A stretch of DNA of 46,622 bases. It comes from Salegentibacter tibetensis. GTDB lineage: Bacteria > Bacteroidota > Bacteroidia > Flavobacteriales > Flavobacteriaceae. The stretch lies in assembly GCF_020164485.1 (NCBI RefSeq), contig NZ_JAIQZA010000034.1:1-46622 (forward strand). The letters are read 5' to 3'. Under the pieces are notes generated by a model. It saw only the letters and a program-made list of their open reading frames with translations. It had not been told where the DNA came from and ran no database searches. Both the position numbers and the translations under genes were made by a program. Positions 1-8,026 of this stretch are shown one piece after another (within the stretch, counting starts at the first letter, position 1; every line of letters starts with the position of its first letter).

Positions 1-149
1 GTCCCGCAAGGGAGGGGGGCACTTGAATGCTTACCGCAGTTCTTCTTTATTTTTTGTTTCTTAAAATATGTCAACGTTATTAGGTATGACATTTAGTACG
101 GATCAGGGCACAAGCTGCCAACTGATTCCTGAACACTGCATACTAAAGA
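1..149. other. Spacer before 5S rRNA
   Basis: No gene is supported here. By position this is the spacer between a 23S rRNA gene lying upstream of the window and the 5S gene at 150. I could not match any part of it with confidence to the 3' end of 23S rRNA, although the T-rich stretch near 40-62 could be close to that end. No tRNA fold was recognised. Confidence 0.4.
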
Positions 150-257
<108 letters not shown>

Positions 258-265
258 TTCTTTTG

Positions 266-298
266 AAGCCTCTACAGCAATGTAGGGGCTTTTTTTAT
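266..298 (+). terminator. Intrinsic terminator of the rRNA operon
   Basis: An inverted repeat with arms AGCC(T)CTACA and TGTAG(G)GGCT around the loop GCAA is followed by a run of seven T. It sits immediately after the 5S gene and would end the rRNA operon transcript. Confidence 0.85.
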
Positions 299-406
299 TT
301 AAAGAGATTTTGGCCAGGAGAGTCCCGAGTCGCTAAAGCTTTCGGGATTAATTCCCGCAGCTTTTTATGCTGCGCCTTCGCTTGCATTCAAAGGCGGTCA
401 TTTAAT

Positions 407-428
407 ATGTCGCCGCCTTTCTTTTGAA
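407..428 (+). repeat. Duplicated tail of the 5S gene
   Basis: The 22 bases at 246-267, covering the last 12 or so bases of 5S and its start into the terminator, recur exactly at 407-428. The copy has no 5S body upstream and is itself followed by a different terminator hairpin. It is probably a leftover of recombination between rRNA operons or of a deleted second 5S gene. Confidence 0.8.
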
Positions 429-460
429 CCCTTCATCATTTATTTGGTGAAGGGTTTTTT
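427..460 (+). terminator. Second intrinsic terminator after the 5S tail copy
   Basis: The arms AACCCTTCA and TGAAGGGTT enclose a short A/T-rich loop and are followed by seven T. It backs up the first terminator at 266-298 and lies next to the duplicated 5S tail, so the rRNA operon end has two terminators in tandem. Confidence 0.8.
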
Positions 461-879
461 TATACCTTAAAGGGAAGGAAATGTATATTCTTAATATGTA
501 ATCTTTTATTCTTAAAAAGAATTAGGGTATTATCCAATATTTCTATTAAGTCTTAATGTCTTCATAAAAGTACCATTAATTCTAAGGCTATTTCACAATA
601 CCACTTCAGCTATTTTTAGTCACAAAAATGGCTTTAATTACAATACTACAGAACCGCTCAAACATCCTGGTTTTATTATTTTAATTTACTGTGCTTTAAA
701 GATCCCTTAAGAATTGTTAAACCTATGATAAATGACAATTCTTGAATAATAGTCCTGCTTCAGCTCCGTTATCATAGCATAAAAATAGACGCTATAGTAA
801 ACAACTACTTGCGCAGGATGCGCTAAACTAAATCTATAAATTACTAACTGTTGCGTAAAACAACAAAAATTAGACACTT
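461..879. other. Intergenic region with one hairpin
   Basis: About 420 bases with no supported gene, between the rRNA terminators and the DUF4382 lipoprotein gene. It holds a perfect 9-bp inverted repeat, AAGAATTGT at 709-717 and ACAATTCTT at 735-743, which could be a regulator site or RNA hairpin. No TAnnTTTG promoter element stands out directly before the next gene. Confidence 0.5.
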
Positions 880-1839
880 ATGAATTTGAAGTATTTATTT
901 AAAACTAGTATTTTAATCTTATGTATGGGGCTCGTAGCCTCATGTTCTGAGGATGATGACGACGTAAACACTGGAGAACCTCAGACACAAACCTACAATG
1001 CTGAAGTACATCTTACAGATGCGCCTAGTGATAATCCAGAAGTCGATGCTGTATTTATTACTATTACAGAGGTAAAGGTGAACGGCGAAACTATTGAAGG
1101 GTTTGAAAAAACTACAGTAAATATAAGTAGTTTACAAAACGGACAAACTGAACTATTAGGGGACCTGGAACTTGAAAGCGGAACTACCTCTGAAATTAGT
1201 TTGATGTTTGATAACGAAACAGATGCTTCAGGAGAGGCACCGGCTAACTATGTGTTAACCACAAATGGAGAGAAAAAAGCCCTGGGTACGGCTTCAAATG
1301 AAATTAGTATAACAGACCAGGTGGAAATTCAGGAAAATGATGATAACAAAATAGTCCTGGATTTCGACCTTCGAAAGGCTATTGTATCTAATACAGAAGG
1401 GGAGTATCAGTTTGTAAGTGATACTGAATTGGCTCATAGTATAAGGGCGGTAAATAGCCTTGAAGCTGGAGCTATAACAGGAACAGTGAGCGATTTTGGT
1501 TCTACAGAGTCTGAAACAGTTCTGGTTTTTGCTTATGAAGAAGGTTCTTATAATGAATCAGAAACGGCTGCTAATGCTGAAGGAGTACTGTTTGCCAACG
1601 CTACAGGAAGTACTAAAGTAAATCAATCTACAGGTGATTTTGAAATTCATTTCGTAGAAGAAGGAGACTACGAACTACATTTCGTATCCTTTAAAGATGA
1701 GGATGCAGATGGTAAGCTTGAATTTGCTGGTAAAATAGAAGCTACTTCTGCTTCTGAAATTGATCTTTTAGGCTTTTCTGTAGATGCCAATTCAGAAGTA
1801 AGTCTGGAAGTTATTTTAGTGGGATTACTTGCTTTATAA
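880..1839 (+). CDS. DUF4382 domain lipoprotein
   Basis: A predicted lipoprotein of unknown function. Residues 1-21 form a signal peptide ending in the lipobox LVASC with the lipidated Cys22, followed by an Asp/Glu-rich linker. From about residue 38 the sequence matches the DUF4382 pattern: VHLTDAPSDNPEVDAVFI, then a beta-rich domain to about residue 190. The remaining C-terminal part, from GAITGTVSDFG, resembles the carboxypeptidase-regulatory-like beta sandwich often fused to such proteins. DUF4382 proteins are common as surface or periplasmic lipoproteins in Flavobacteriia, but no activity is established. The gene stands alone between the rRNA operon and its own terminator. ATG at 880 gives a good signal peptide, so the start is secure. 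Confidence 0.85.
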   Translation: MNLKYLFKTSILILCMGLVASCSEDDDDVNTGEPQTQTYNAEVHLTDAPSDNPEVDAVFITITEVKVNGETIEGFEKTTVNISSLQNGQTELLGDLELESGTTSEISLMFDNETDASGEAPANYVLTTNGEKKALGTASNEISITDQVEIQENDDNKIVLDFDLRKAIVSNTEGEYQFVSDTELAHSIRAVNSLEAGAITGTVSDFGSTESETVLVFAYEEGSYNESETAANAEGVLFANATGSTKVNQSTGDFEIHFVEEGDYELHFVSFKDEDADGKLEFAGKIEATSASEIDLLGFSVDANSEVSLEVILVGLLAL

Positions 1840-1864
1840 GCCATCAAAAAATAAAGATTATTTA

Positions 1865-1889
1865 AACCACCTTCGGGTGGTTTTTTTGT
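1865..1889 (+). terminator. Intrinsic terminator of the DUF4382 gene
   Basis: AACCACC-TTCG-GGTGGTT is a 7-bp stem with a stable TTCG tetraloop followed by a T run. It lies 25 bases after the stop codon of the lipoprotein gene. Confidence 0.9.
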
Positions 1890-2152
1890 TTCTAATCGTC
1901 ACCTGAAATTTCTTTAGTTCATGGTACAAATTCAGGTAATCTTAGATCCCTGAAGAATTCCAAGCCTTTTCCGGGTTGTTTACTCGATAATCGAGATTTA
2001 AATGCTTAGAGGCTTGCCTCGAAATCAAATTATATTTTCCAATAATGATTCATGGGCTAGCCCCGAGGTAGTTTACTTCTTTTAAAAGGTGATTCATATC
2101 AGGTTTAATATCTTTTAGGAAAAACTTAAAAGCTGTTTTCTTTTATTAACTT
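1890..2152. other. Intergenic region upstream of pta
   Basis: No gene is seen. The stretch 2005-2075 has two short palindromic pieces, GAGGCTTGCCTC and GGGGCTAGCCCC-like, resembling in style the sequence near 46100-46135 (GCCCCC...GGGGCAAGCC). They may belong to a dispersed repeat. The pta promoter lies at the right edge. Confidence 0.35.
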
Positions 2153-2160
2153 TATTTTTG
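2153..2160 (+). promoter_or_regulatory. Bacteroidota -7 promoter element of pta
   Basis: TATTTTTG matches the TAnnTTTG -7 consensus of Bacteroidota housekeeping promoters. It ends 18 bases before the ATG at 2179. The matching -33 TTG was not evident. Its position argues against translation starting at the upstream TTG at 2158, which would lie inside the promoter. Confidence 0.6.
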
Positions 2161-2178
2161 CCCAACAATTTATATACT

Positions 2179-4272
2179 ATGAACAAAGGAATTTATATCG
2201 CCACCCTTGAATCCCACAGTGGAAAATCTATGATTAGCCTGGGGCTTATGCGAACCCTGCTCGGTAAAATGGTTAAAGTGGGATATTTCAGGCCAATTAT
2301 AAACGATACTTCTGAAGGTGAAAGAGATAATCATATAGACACAATTTTAAGTTATTTTAACTTGAAAATTCCCTATGAAGATACTTTTGCATTTACTCGT
2401 AGTGAAGTAATTCAGAAAAGGAACGAGGGAAAATCCGGGGAGATTATAGATACCATAATTACCAAGTATAAAAAACTGGAGGAGGAATTTGATTTTATCC
2501 TGGTAGAAGGCAGTGATTTTTCCGGTGAAGGCAGTGTTTTTGAGTTTGATGTAAATGTGGTGATTGCCAAAAACCTGGGTATTCCGGTGATAATCGTGGT
2601 TAGCGGTCAGTATAAGAGTTGGGAAGAATTATTGGGGAACCAGCAAATGGCTTATCGCGCTTTTAAAGATAAAGATGTCAAGGTCATTGCTATGGTAAGC
2701 AATAAAATTCAGGAAGATAACCTTGAACCGGCCAAAAAGAATATGCGAGGTTTCTTACCGGAAGAAGTTGGTGTATTTGCGATTCCGTTAATCGATACAC
2801 TTAACAACCCTACCTTAAAAGAAATAGTAAAGGCACTTGACGGAAAAGTTTTGTTCGGCCACGATTTTCTGGATAATCAAACCGGAAATTTTGGGGTGGG
2901 AGCAATGCAGCTTCGTAATTATCTAACCACCCTGAAAAATGAAAGTTTAGTAATTACTCCCGGGGATCGTGCCGATATTATTTTAGGTGCACTGCAGGCT
3001 AATATTTCAAGCAATTATCCAAGGATTTCAGGGATTATTCTAACCGGGGGCTTAACCCCGGAGGAATCAATTTTAAAGTTGATTGAAGGTTTATCTGATA
3101 TCGTTCCTATGATTTCGGTTCAGGAAGGCACCTTTGCTGTAACCAATAAAGTTGGCGCGATAAAGTCTAATATTTATGCCGATAGTATTCAAAAAATACA
3201 AACTACCATCAGTATTTTTGAACGCTATGTGTCTTTCGATCCGCTGGTAGAAAAACTGACGAACTATAAACCCCAGGGTAGGACTCCCAGAATGTTCCAA
3301 TATGATTTGGTAAAACGCGCCAGGCAAAGTAAAAAGCATATCGTATTACCGGAAGGAACTGATGAGCGTATCCTTTCCGCAGCAAAACGTCTTATAGATA
3401 TGGATCTGGTGGAGCTGACTTTGCTGGGGAATTTAGATACGATTCAGAAAACCGTAGCTAAAATTGCCCTGGACCTTGATTTTTCAAAAGTGAATATTAT
3501 AGATCCCATAAACTCACCAAACTTTCAGGATTATGCTGAAACTTTTTATGAATTGAGAAAGCATAAAGGCGTGAATATGGATATGGCCAAAGATCGTATG
3601 AGCGATGTTTCTTACTACGGAACGATGATGATTTATAAAGGTCACGCAGACGGTATGGTATCGGGTGCAGCGCATACCACGCAACATACCATTTTACCGG
3701 CCCTACAGTTTATTAAAACTAAACCGAATGTTTCGGTGGTTTCTTCAGTATTCTTTATGTGTTTAGAAGATAGAGTTTCAGTATTTGGAGATTGCGCGAT
3801 CAATCCCAATCCTACAGCCGAAGAATTGGCTGAAATTACCATTTCTTCTGCTGAAAGTGCTTCAGCATTCGGCATTGAGCCCAAGATTGCCATGCTTTCT
3901 TACTCGTCGGGAACTTCAGGAAAAGGGGAAGATGTTGATAGAGTGCGTGAGGCTACTGAATTAGTAAAAAAACGCAGACCGGATCTTAAAATTGAAGGTC
4001 CAATTCAATATGACGCCGCAGTAGATATTAGTGTAGGAAAAAGTAAGCTACCCGATTCTGAAGTAGCAGGCCAGGCCAATGTCTTAATTTTTCCCGATTT
4101 AAATACCGGGAACAATACCTATAAAGCAGTGCAACGTGAAACCGGGGCTTTAGCTATAGGACCGATGCTTCAGGGCTTAAACAAGCCGGTAAACGACCTG
4201 AGCCGTGGCTGTACCGTTGCCGATGTATATAACACCGTAATTTTAACCGCCATACAGGCACAAGGAATTTAA
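2179..4272 (+). CDS. pta: Phosphate acetyltransferase
   Basis: Interconverts acetyl-CoA plus phosphate with acetyl phosphate plus CoA. With acetate kinase it forms the cytoplasmic acetate overflow and ATP-yielding pathway. The 697-residue protein has the long three-part layout: an N-terminal P-loop BioD-like domain (ESHSGKS, residues 11-17), a DRTGG-like middle domain (about 215-330), and the C-terminal PTA/PTB catalytic domain from about 370 (HIVLPEGTDERIL onward, with SSGTSGKGEDV and RETGALAIGPMLQG near the end). The length is close to the 714 residues of the E. coli enzyme. The ATG at 2179 is chosen because the TTG seven codons upstream overlaps the promoter element. The stop is five bases before ackA, so the two form an operon. 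Confidence 0.95.
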   Translation: MNKGIYIATLESHSGKSMISLGLMRTLLGKMVKVGYFRPIINDTSEGERDNHIDTILSYFNLKIPYEDTFAFTRSEVIQKRNEGKSGEIIDTIITKYKKLEEEFDFILVEGSDFSGEGSVFEFDVNVVIAKNLGIPVIIVVSGQYKSWEELLGNQQMAYRAFKDKDVKVIAMVSNKIQEDNLEPAKKNMRGFLPEEVGVFAIPLIDTLNNPTLKEIVKALDGKVLFGHDFLDNQTGNFGVGAMQLRNYLTTLKNESLVITPGDRADIILGALQANISSNYPRISGIILTGGLTPEESILKLIEGLSDIVPMISVQEGTFAVTNKVGAIKSNIYADSIQKIQTTISIFERYVSFDPLVEKLTNYKPQGRTPRMFQYDLVKRARQSKKHIVLPEGTDERILSAAKRLIDMDLVELTLLGNLDTIQKTVAKIALDLDFSKVNIIDPINSPNFQDYAETFYELRKHKGVNMDMAKDRMSDVSYYGTMMIYKGHADGMVSGAAHTTQHTILPALQFIKTKPNVSVVSSVFFMCLEDRVSVFGDCAINPNPTAEELAEITISSAESASAFGIEPKIAMLSYSSGTSGKGEDVDRVREATELVKKRRPDLKIEGPIQYDAAVDISVGKSKLPDSEVAGQANVLIFPDLNTGNNTYKAVQRETGALAIGPMLQGLNKPVNDLSRGCTVADVYNTVILTAIQAQGI

Positions 4273-4277
4273 TTCAG

Positions 4278-5465
4278 ATGAAGAATATTTTAATTATAAA
4301 TTCAGGAAGTTCGTCTTTAAAATTTCAATTAATACAAATGCCTTCAGAAGAAGTTTTAGCTTCAGGAATGGTAGAACGTATTGGACTGGAAGGGGCAAAA
4401 CTTCATTATAAAACAGATAACGAGTCAATTTCCGAAGAACTTTCAGCAAAAGATCACGCAATAGCATTGAAAGCGATTACCGACCTTTTAATGCATCCTA
4501 AAAAGGGTGTTATCAAGAATGCGGAAGAAATAGCTTCTATTGGCCACAGGGTAGTGCACGGAGGGGATAAGTTCACGAAAACAATAGTTATAGATGAAAA
4601 GGTGAAAGCTAAAATTAAAGAATATTTTTCCCTGGCACCATTGCACAATCCTCCTAATTTAAAAGGTATTGAGGTTGCGGAAGAACTTTTTCCAAAGGCA
4701 ACACAGGTAGCAGTTTTTGATACGGCGTTTCACAGAAGTATTCCGGAAAAGGCAGCACAGTATGCAATTCCAACGGAATTTTTTGAAAAACATCACATTC
4801 AGTTATATGGATTTCACGGCACCAGCCATAAATATGTGACCGAAAAGGCAATTGAACATCTGCAGAAAGAAAATTCGAAAATTATAAGTATTCACTTAGG
4901 AAACGGTTGTAGTATTACGGCTGTTAAAGATGGTAAAAGCGTAGACCATTCCCTTGGTTTTGGCCCGATTAACGGACTTATTATGGGAACCAGGAGTGGC
5001 GATATAGACCAGTCGGTTATTTTTTATTTAATTGAACAATTAGGATATTCGGCCCAGGAAGTTAGTGATATTTTGCATAATAGAAGTGGGATGTACGGCC
5101 TAACCGGTTATAGCGATCTAAGGGATATAGAGGAGCAGGCGGAAAAAGGAAATAAGCAATGCCAGTTAGCGCTGGAGATGAATGCTTACCGAATTAAAAA
5201 ATACATTGGGGCTTATACTGCTGCAATGAATGGGGTAGACGCGCTTGTTTTTACAGCAGGAATTGGCGAAAACAGTGATGTTATTCGTAGTTTGGTTTGC
5301 AGGGATATGGAGTTCTTCGGAATAAAACTTAACGAAGAAAAAAACAAACAACGCCTGAAGGAACTGAGAACTATAAATGCTGAAGATTCAAAAGTTCAGG
5401 TTTTGGTTGTTCCTACGAATGAGGAATTAGAAATCGCACAGCAAACCTATAGGTTGGAGATTTAA
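4278..5465 (+). CDS. ackA: Acetate kinase
   Basis: Phosphorylates ADP from acetyl phosphate, giving acetate and ATP, or the reverse. The 395-residue protein shows the ASKHA-family acetokinase motifs in order: NSGSSSLKF at residues 8-16, GHRVVHGG, VFDTAFH, FHGTSHKY, the phosphate-binding LGNGCSITAV, GTRSGDID and FTAGIGENS. Family length is about 400 residues. It lies five bases after pta and is surely cotranscribed. The gene converges with the small minus-strand gene at 5483. Nothing is unusual in the active-site motifs. Confidence 0.97.
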   Translation: MKNILIINSGSSSLKFQLIQMPSEEVLASGMVERIGLEGAKLHYKTDNESISEELSAKDHAIALKAITDLLMHPKKGVIKNAEEIASIGHRVVHGGDKFTKTIVIDEKVKAKIKEYFSLAPLHNPPNLKGIEVAEELFPKATQVAVFDTAFHRSIPEKAAQYAIPTEFFEKHHIQLYGFHGTSHKYVTEKAIEHLQKENSKIISIHLGNGCSITAVKDGKSVDHSLGFGPINGLIMGTRSGDIDQSVIFYLIEQLGYSAQEVSDILHNRSGMYGLTGYSDLRDIEEQAEKGNKQCQLALEMNAYRIKKYIGAYTAAMNGVDALVFTAGIGENSDVIRSLVCRDMEFFGIKLNEEKNKQRLKELRTINAEDSKVQVLVVPTNEELEIAQQTYRLEI

Positions 5466-5482
5466 TCCTGGGAGAAACAGTT

Positions 5483-5926
5483 TTATATCAGGTATTTACT
5501 TACCAATACCAATTGTTCCTGTAAAGGTTTCGATTTGTGTTTATGAGATAATAGGGTATTTCTCAAATCTCCGTCAGTTAATTTCGTAAATGTTTGATGC
5601 AACTGTTTAACGAAGCGATTTTCAATTTCTGTGCATACCCGTCCTGATTTTAGATTAGAAGTGGTGCTTAATCTGCGTTGCATTACTAGCACTTCTTTTT
5701 TACATTTTAGAAGTAAGCGGTCCAGATAATCCTGATCCCTTACTTCTAAAATATATCTGTCTAAATCGTCTTTCAGCGCTTTTTTATGATTGTATAAAGA
5801 TTTGTAAAGCCTTTTTAAAAATTGCTTTTTAGTAGTTAAAATGCCATGTTTATAGTATATCGCAGCAGTATAATTTGCGATATAATATTTTTCCAGATGA
5901 TCTATTTTAGAAGGTTTCCTCAACAT
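5483..5926 (-). CDS. Hypothetical basic protein
   Basis: A 147-residue protein I do not recognise. It is strongly basic, helical in character, rich in Lys, Leu and Tyr, and has no signal peptide or membrane segment. The region around residues 35-105 is dense in charged residues and could form a coiled coil or helical bundle. It converges with ackA (17-base gap) and has its own upstream region. The long open frame and the ordinary lineage-like composition support a real gene, but no domain motif is visible and I propose no function. Confidence 0.55.
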   Translation of the reverse strand: MLRKPSKIDHLEKYYIANYTAAIYYKHGILTTKKQFLKRLYKSLYNHKKALKDDLDRYILEVRDQDYLDRLLLKCKKEVLVMQRRLSTTSNLKSGRVCTEIENRFVKQLHQTFTKLTDGDLRNTLLSHKHKSKPLQEQLVLVSKYLI

Positions 5927-6077
5927 TATTTCCCGCTTTCAAATTTCACTAAATATTTCTTAGAATTTGCAGATTATTTATAATGAAAATACAGGAAAAA
6001 GGAAGAAATTTCTGTTAAATAACTCTAAACAATTCTTAAAAATAACTTAATGAAAAATAGTGGTTTTTTTAGTTCAG

Positions 6078-6827
6078 TTAATTGCTGGCATTCTCATTGT
6101 ATTTAATATCAATAATTTCCAATTTTAGCCAGGTCCAATCCTTGTTTTCAAGCTCCCAGGTTGCAGTCATTTTAGACGGTACTTTTATACCATCAAATGT
6201 TTTATGTTCTTTCACCAGTAGCACCCAATTATGTCTTTTGGCATCTGGTTCATTGCCTTTATAGCGAAAAGCAGAAAACTTTATAAAATCTCCGTATGCA
6301 TTAAAATAAAAGGTTCCACTTGCTTTAGTACCCTTATAGTTCATAGTGGCTCTAGCTGAAGTATCATCTAATTCTTGCCAGGTAATATATGGACTTAATG
6401 CTAATGAAGGAAACCACACCATCTCACCTAAGTATCGTTGCATAGTGCTTTCATTTAGTTTCTCACCTTTCTCATTCACAACATTGATCAAAGAATTTAT
6501 TTTAATCAGCATTTCTCCCTTAGCGTCTTCAAATTTATCCCTGCCCCGAAAGCTGATCATTCTATTCATTTCGACATTTGTAGTCCAGATAAACGCAGGT
6601 ACATCTATAGTGGAGTATTGAATTGCTGTTCCAGGATACCATTCATTCTGTCCAGGTTTTAGTTTCATTTCGGTTTGCTGTATTACCTTGCCTAAATCAA
6701 TAAATGGTTTTCCAATAACTCCAGAATGACGAAGCCATGTTTTTATGGAGTTGGGCAGTTTCTTTATATCATTTTCTGAAATAAGCCTTTCTTTTGAAAG
6801 TTTGCTTTGCCAGAAGTCATTTGCCAT
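6078..6827 (-). CDS. DUF6544 family protein, short N terminus
   Basis: A 249-residue protein matching the DUF6544 (DUF6920) family by the pattern LPNSIKTWLRHSGVIGKP near the N terminus, then a Trp-rich beta region (WYPGTAIQYS, VPAFIWTTNVEM), QRYLGEMVWFPSLAL, and a C-terminal WELENKDWTWLKLEI. Function is unknown. Many relatives carry an N-terminal membrane region of several helices before this domain; here it is absent and translation starts only about 20 residues before it. The upstream DNA carries an open but different frame that overlaps the start out of phase, so the gene may be a truncated or rearranged form. ATG 6827 is the only good start seen. Confidence 0.7.
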   Translation of the reverse strand: MANDFWQSKLSKERLISENDIKKLPNSIKTWLRHSGVIGKPFIDLGKVIQQTEMKLKPGQNEWYPGTAIQYSTIDVPAFIWTTNVEMNRMISFRGRDKFEDAKGEMLIKINSLINVVNEKGEKLNESTMQRYLGEMVWFPSLALSPYITWQELDDTSARATMNYKGTKASGTFYFNAYGDFIKFSAFRYKGNEPDAKRHNWVLLVKEHKTFDGIKVPSKMTATWELENKDWTWLKLEIIDIKYNENASN

Positions 6828-7012
6828 TTCTTAAATAATTCATTAGTGGTTCCGGTAAGGTTTGAAACGCCTTCTGTTTCCCATCCATTTCCATTCAAAC
6901 GATAAAGCCAGCCTGTTTCGGCAAACCAAATATGTGTAATCGCAGCAAGAATTGTTGGGAAACTTCCAACTAATTCCTTGCCTATAAGAGTTAGTCGTCT
7001 TACTCCTTTAAA
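6764..7012 (-). pseudogene. Orphan coding remnant upstream of DUF6544
   Basis: On the minus strand an open frame without a convincing start runs from 7012 to a TAA at 6764, overlapping the DUF6544 gene start in another phase. Its translation is protein-like (GKELVGSFPTILAAITHIW, then WLYRLNGNGWETEGVSNL) and includes one hydrophobic stretch. I do not recognise the family. It may be the C-terminal end of a deleted gene, possibly of the deletion that also cost the neighbour its N terminus. It could also be chance coding. Confidence 0.3.
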
Positions 7013-7073
7013 TCATTGATTAATTTATTATTTGCCCAAATATTGTAGTTGGCCTAGTCTATATATCTTTGAT

Positions 7074-7916
7074 TCATAAACTATTAAATTCTATAAATTT
7101 AAATTGTGGTGAAGACTCTATAAGGTGTCTTAAAATTGCAGCGTGATCAATCCCAAAAATAATCAATACTCTATCGTTATTCTCGGTATTCATTTCTTGT
7201 AGCTTTCTAAAAAGCCTTAAATTTCTATTATACCACCAAACGGAAAGAACATCTGCACCCCGATCTTCACCTAATTTAAAATCTCCGGTCAAATAGGATC
7301 CGAGTACATATTGATGATGTTCCCTGGAATTCAACTTTTTAAAATATTCAAGCAAATTCATTTTTGCAGGTAATTTATTAATGGCTTTAAAGTATTCAGT
7401 TGATATTTGATGCAGAGAATCATTGCTTTTAAAATCATAATCTCTGGCTAATTTTGCTATGTAAGTAGAATCTATTTTCGCCAGGTCTGCTATCATTGGA
7501 TCGGTATCTATGGAATATAGGGTGTCTAAATTCAGTTCAGTTGCCAACCTCATTCCTAATTGATAGCGTTCACTTCTTTCGTTTCTATAGTCGCCTTTTT
7601 TATACCTTCTCAACTTTTCAGTTGCTTTAAAATTATTTCGCGCTTCTATTGCTATTTTGGTAGGTTGAAATTTTTTTATATAATTTATAAGCTCCGTAAT
7701 TTCTTGCTGTTTTTTTTCGCTTAAAACGTCAAGTTGATCTTCCTTACTTGTTTTAATAGCATCTAAATTCGGATAATTAAAATGAATTGTGCCTAATACC
7801 AATACCTCAGATTCTGGCTCTGTAAAATATTCTGAAGGAGATGGAAATTTTACTTCCTGAGAGTATGTTAAAAATGGAATTAATAGTATTAATATAAGTG
7901 AGTGTTTAATTTCCAT
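7074..7916 (-). CDS. DUF5694 (TraB/PrgY-like) exported protein
   Basis: A 280-residue protein with an N-terminal signal peptide (hydrophobic residues 8-18, cleavage after about TYSQ). The mature part opens with EVLVLGTIHFNYP, continues with PTKIAIEARNNF, and ends with LGEDRGADVLSVWWYNRN and DRVLIIFGIDHAAIL. This GTIHF/E/GxDH pattern is the DUF5694 branch of the TraB/PrgY/GumN-like (erythromycin-esterase-like) superfamily, whose members keep conserved His and Glu residues and may be metallo-hydrolases. The substrate is unknown. It is monocistronic, flanked by about 110 bases on the 5' side and a decayed region on the 3' side. Confidence 0.75.
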   Translation of the reverse strand: MEIKHSLILILLIPFLTYSQEVKFPSPSEYFTEPESEVLVLGTIHFNYPNLDAIKTSKEDQLDVLSEKKQQEITELINYIKKFQPTKIAIEARNNFKATEKLRRYKKGDYRNERSERYQLGMRLATELNLDTLYSIDTDPMIADLAKIDSTYIAKLARDYDFKSNDSLHQISTEYFKAINKLPAKMNLLEYFKKLNSREHHQYVLGSYLTGDFKLGEDRGADVLSVWWYNRNLRLFRKLQEMNTENNDRVLIIFGIDHAAILRHLIESSPQFKFIEFNSL

Positions 7917-8026
7917 AAAAATATATAACTTTTTATTTTTCTGAATACTGGCTTAAAAGCTTTGGCTAAAGACATATTTAATAACGTTTAGTGCTTCAAA
8001 TTTTTTTAAAACATTGCCTTCAACAA

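Noticed and set aside
1-149. Possible 3' end of 23S rRNA
   Set aside because: I could not match any conserved 23S segment; kept as spacer.
3642-3893. Antisense frames within pta, ackA, carB and rmuC
   Set aside because: Shadow frames of strongly conserved genes.
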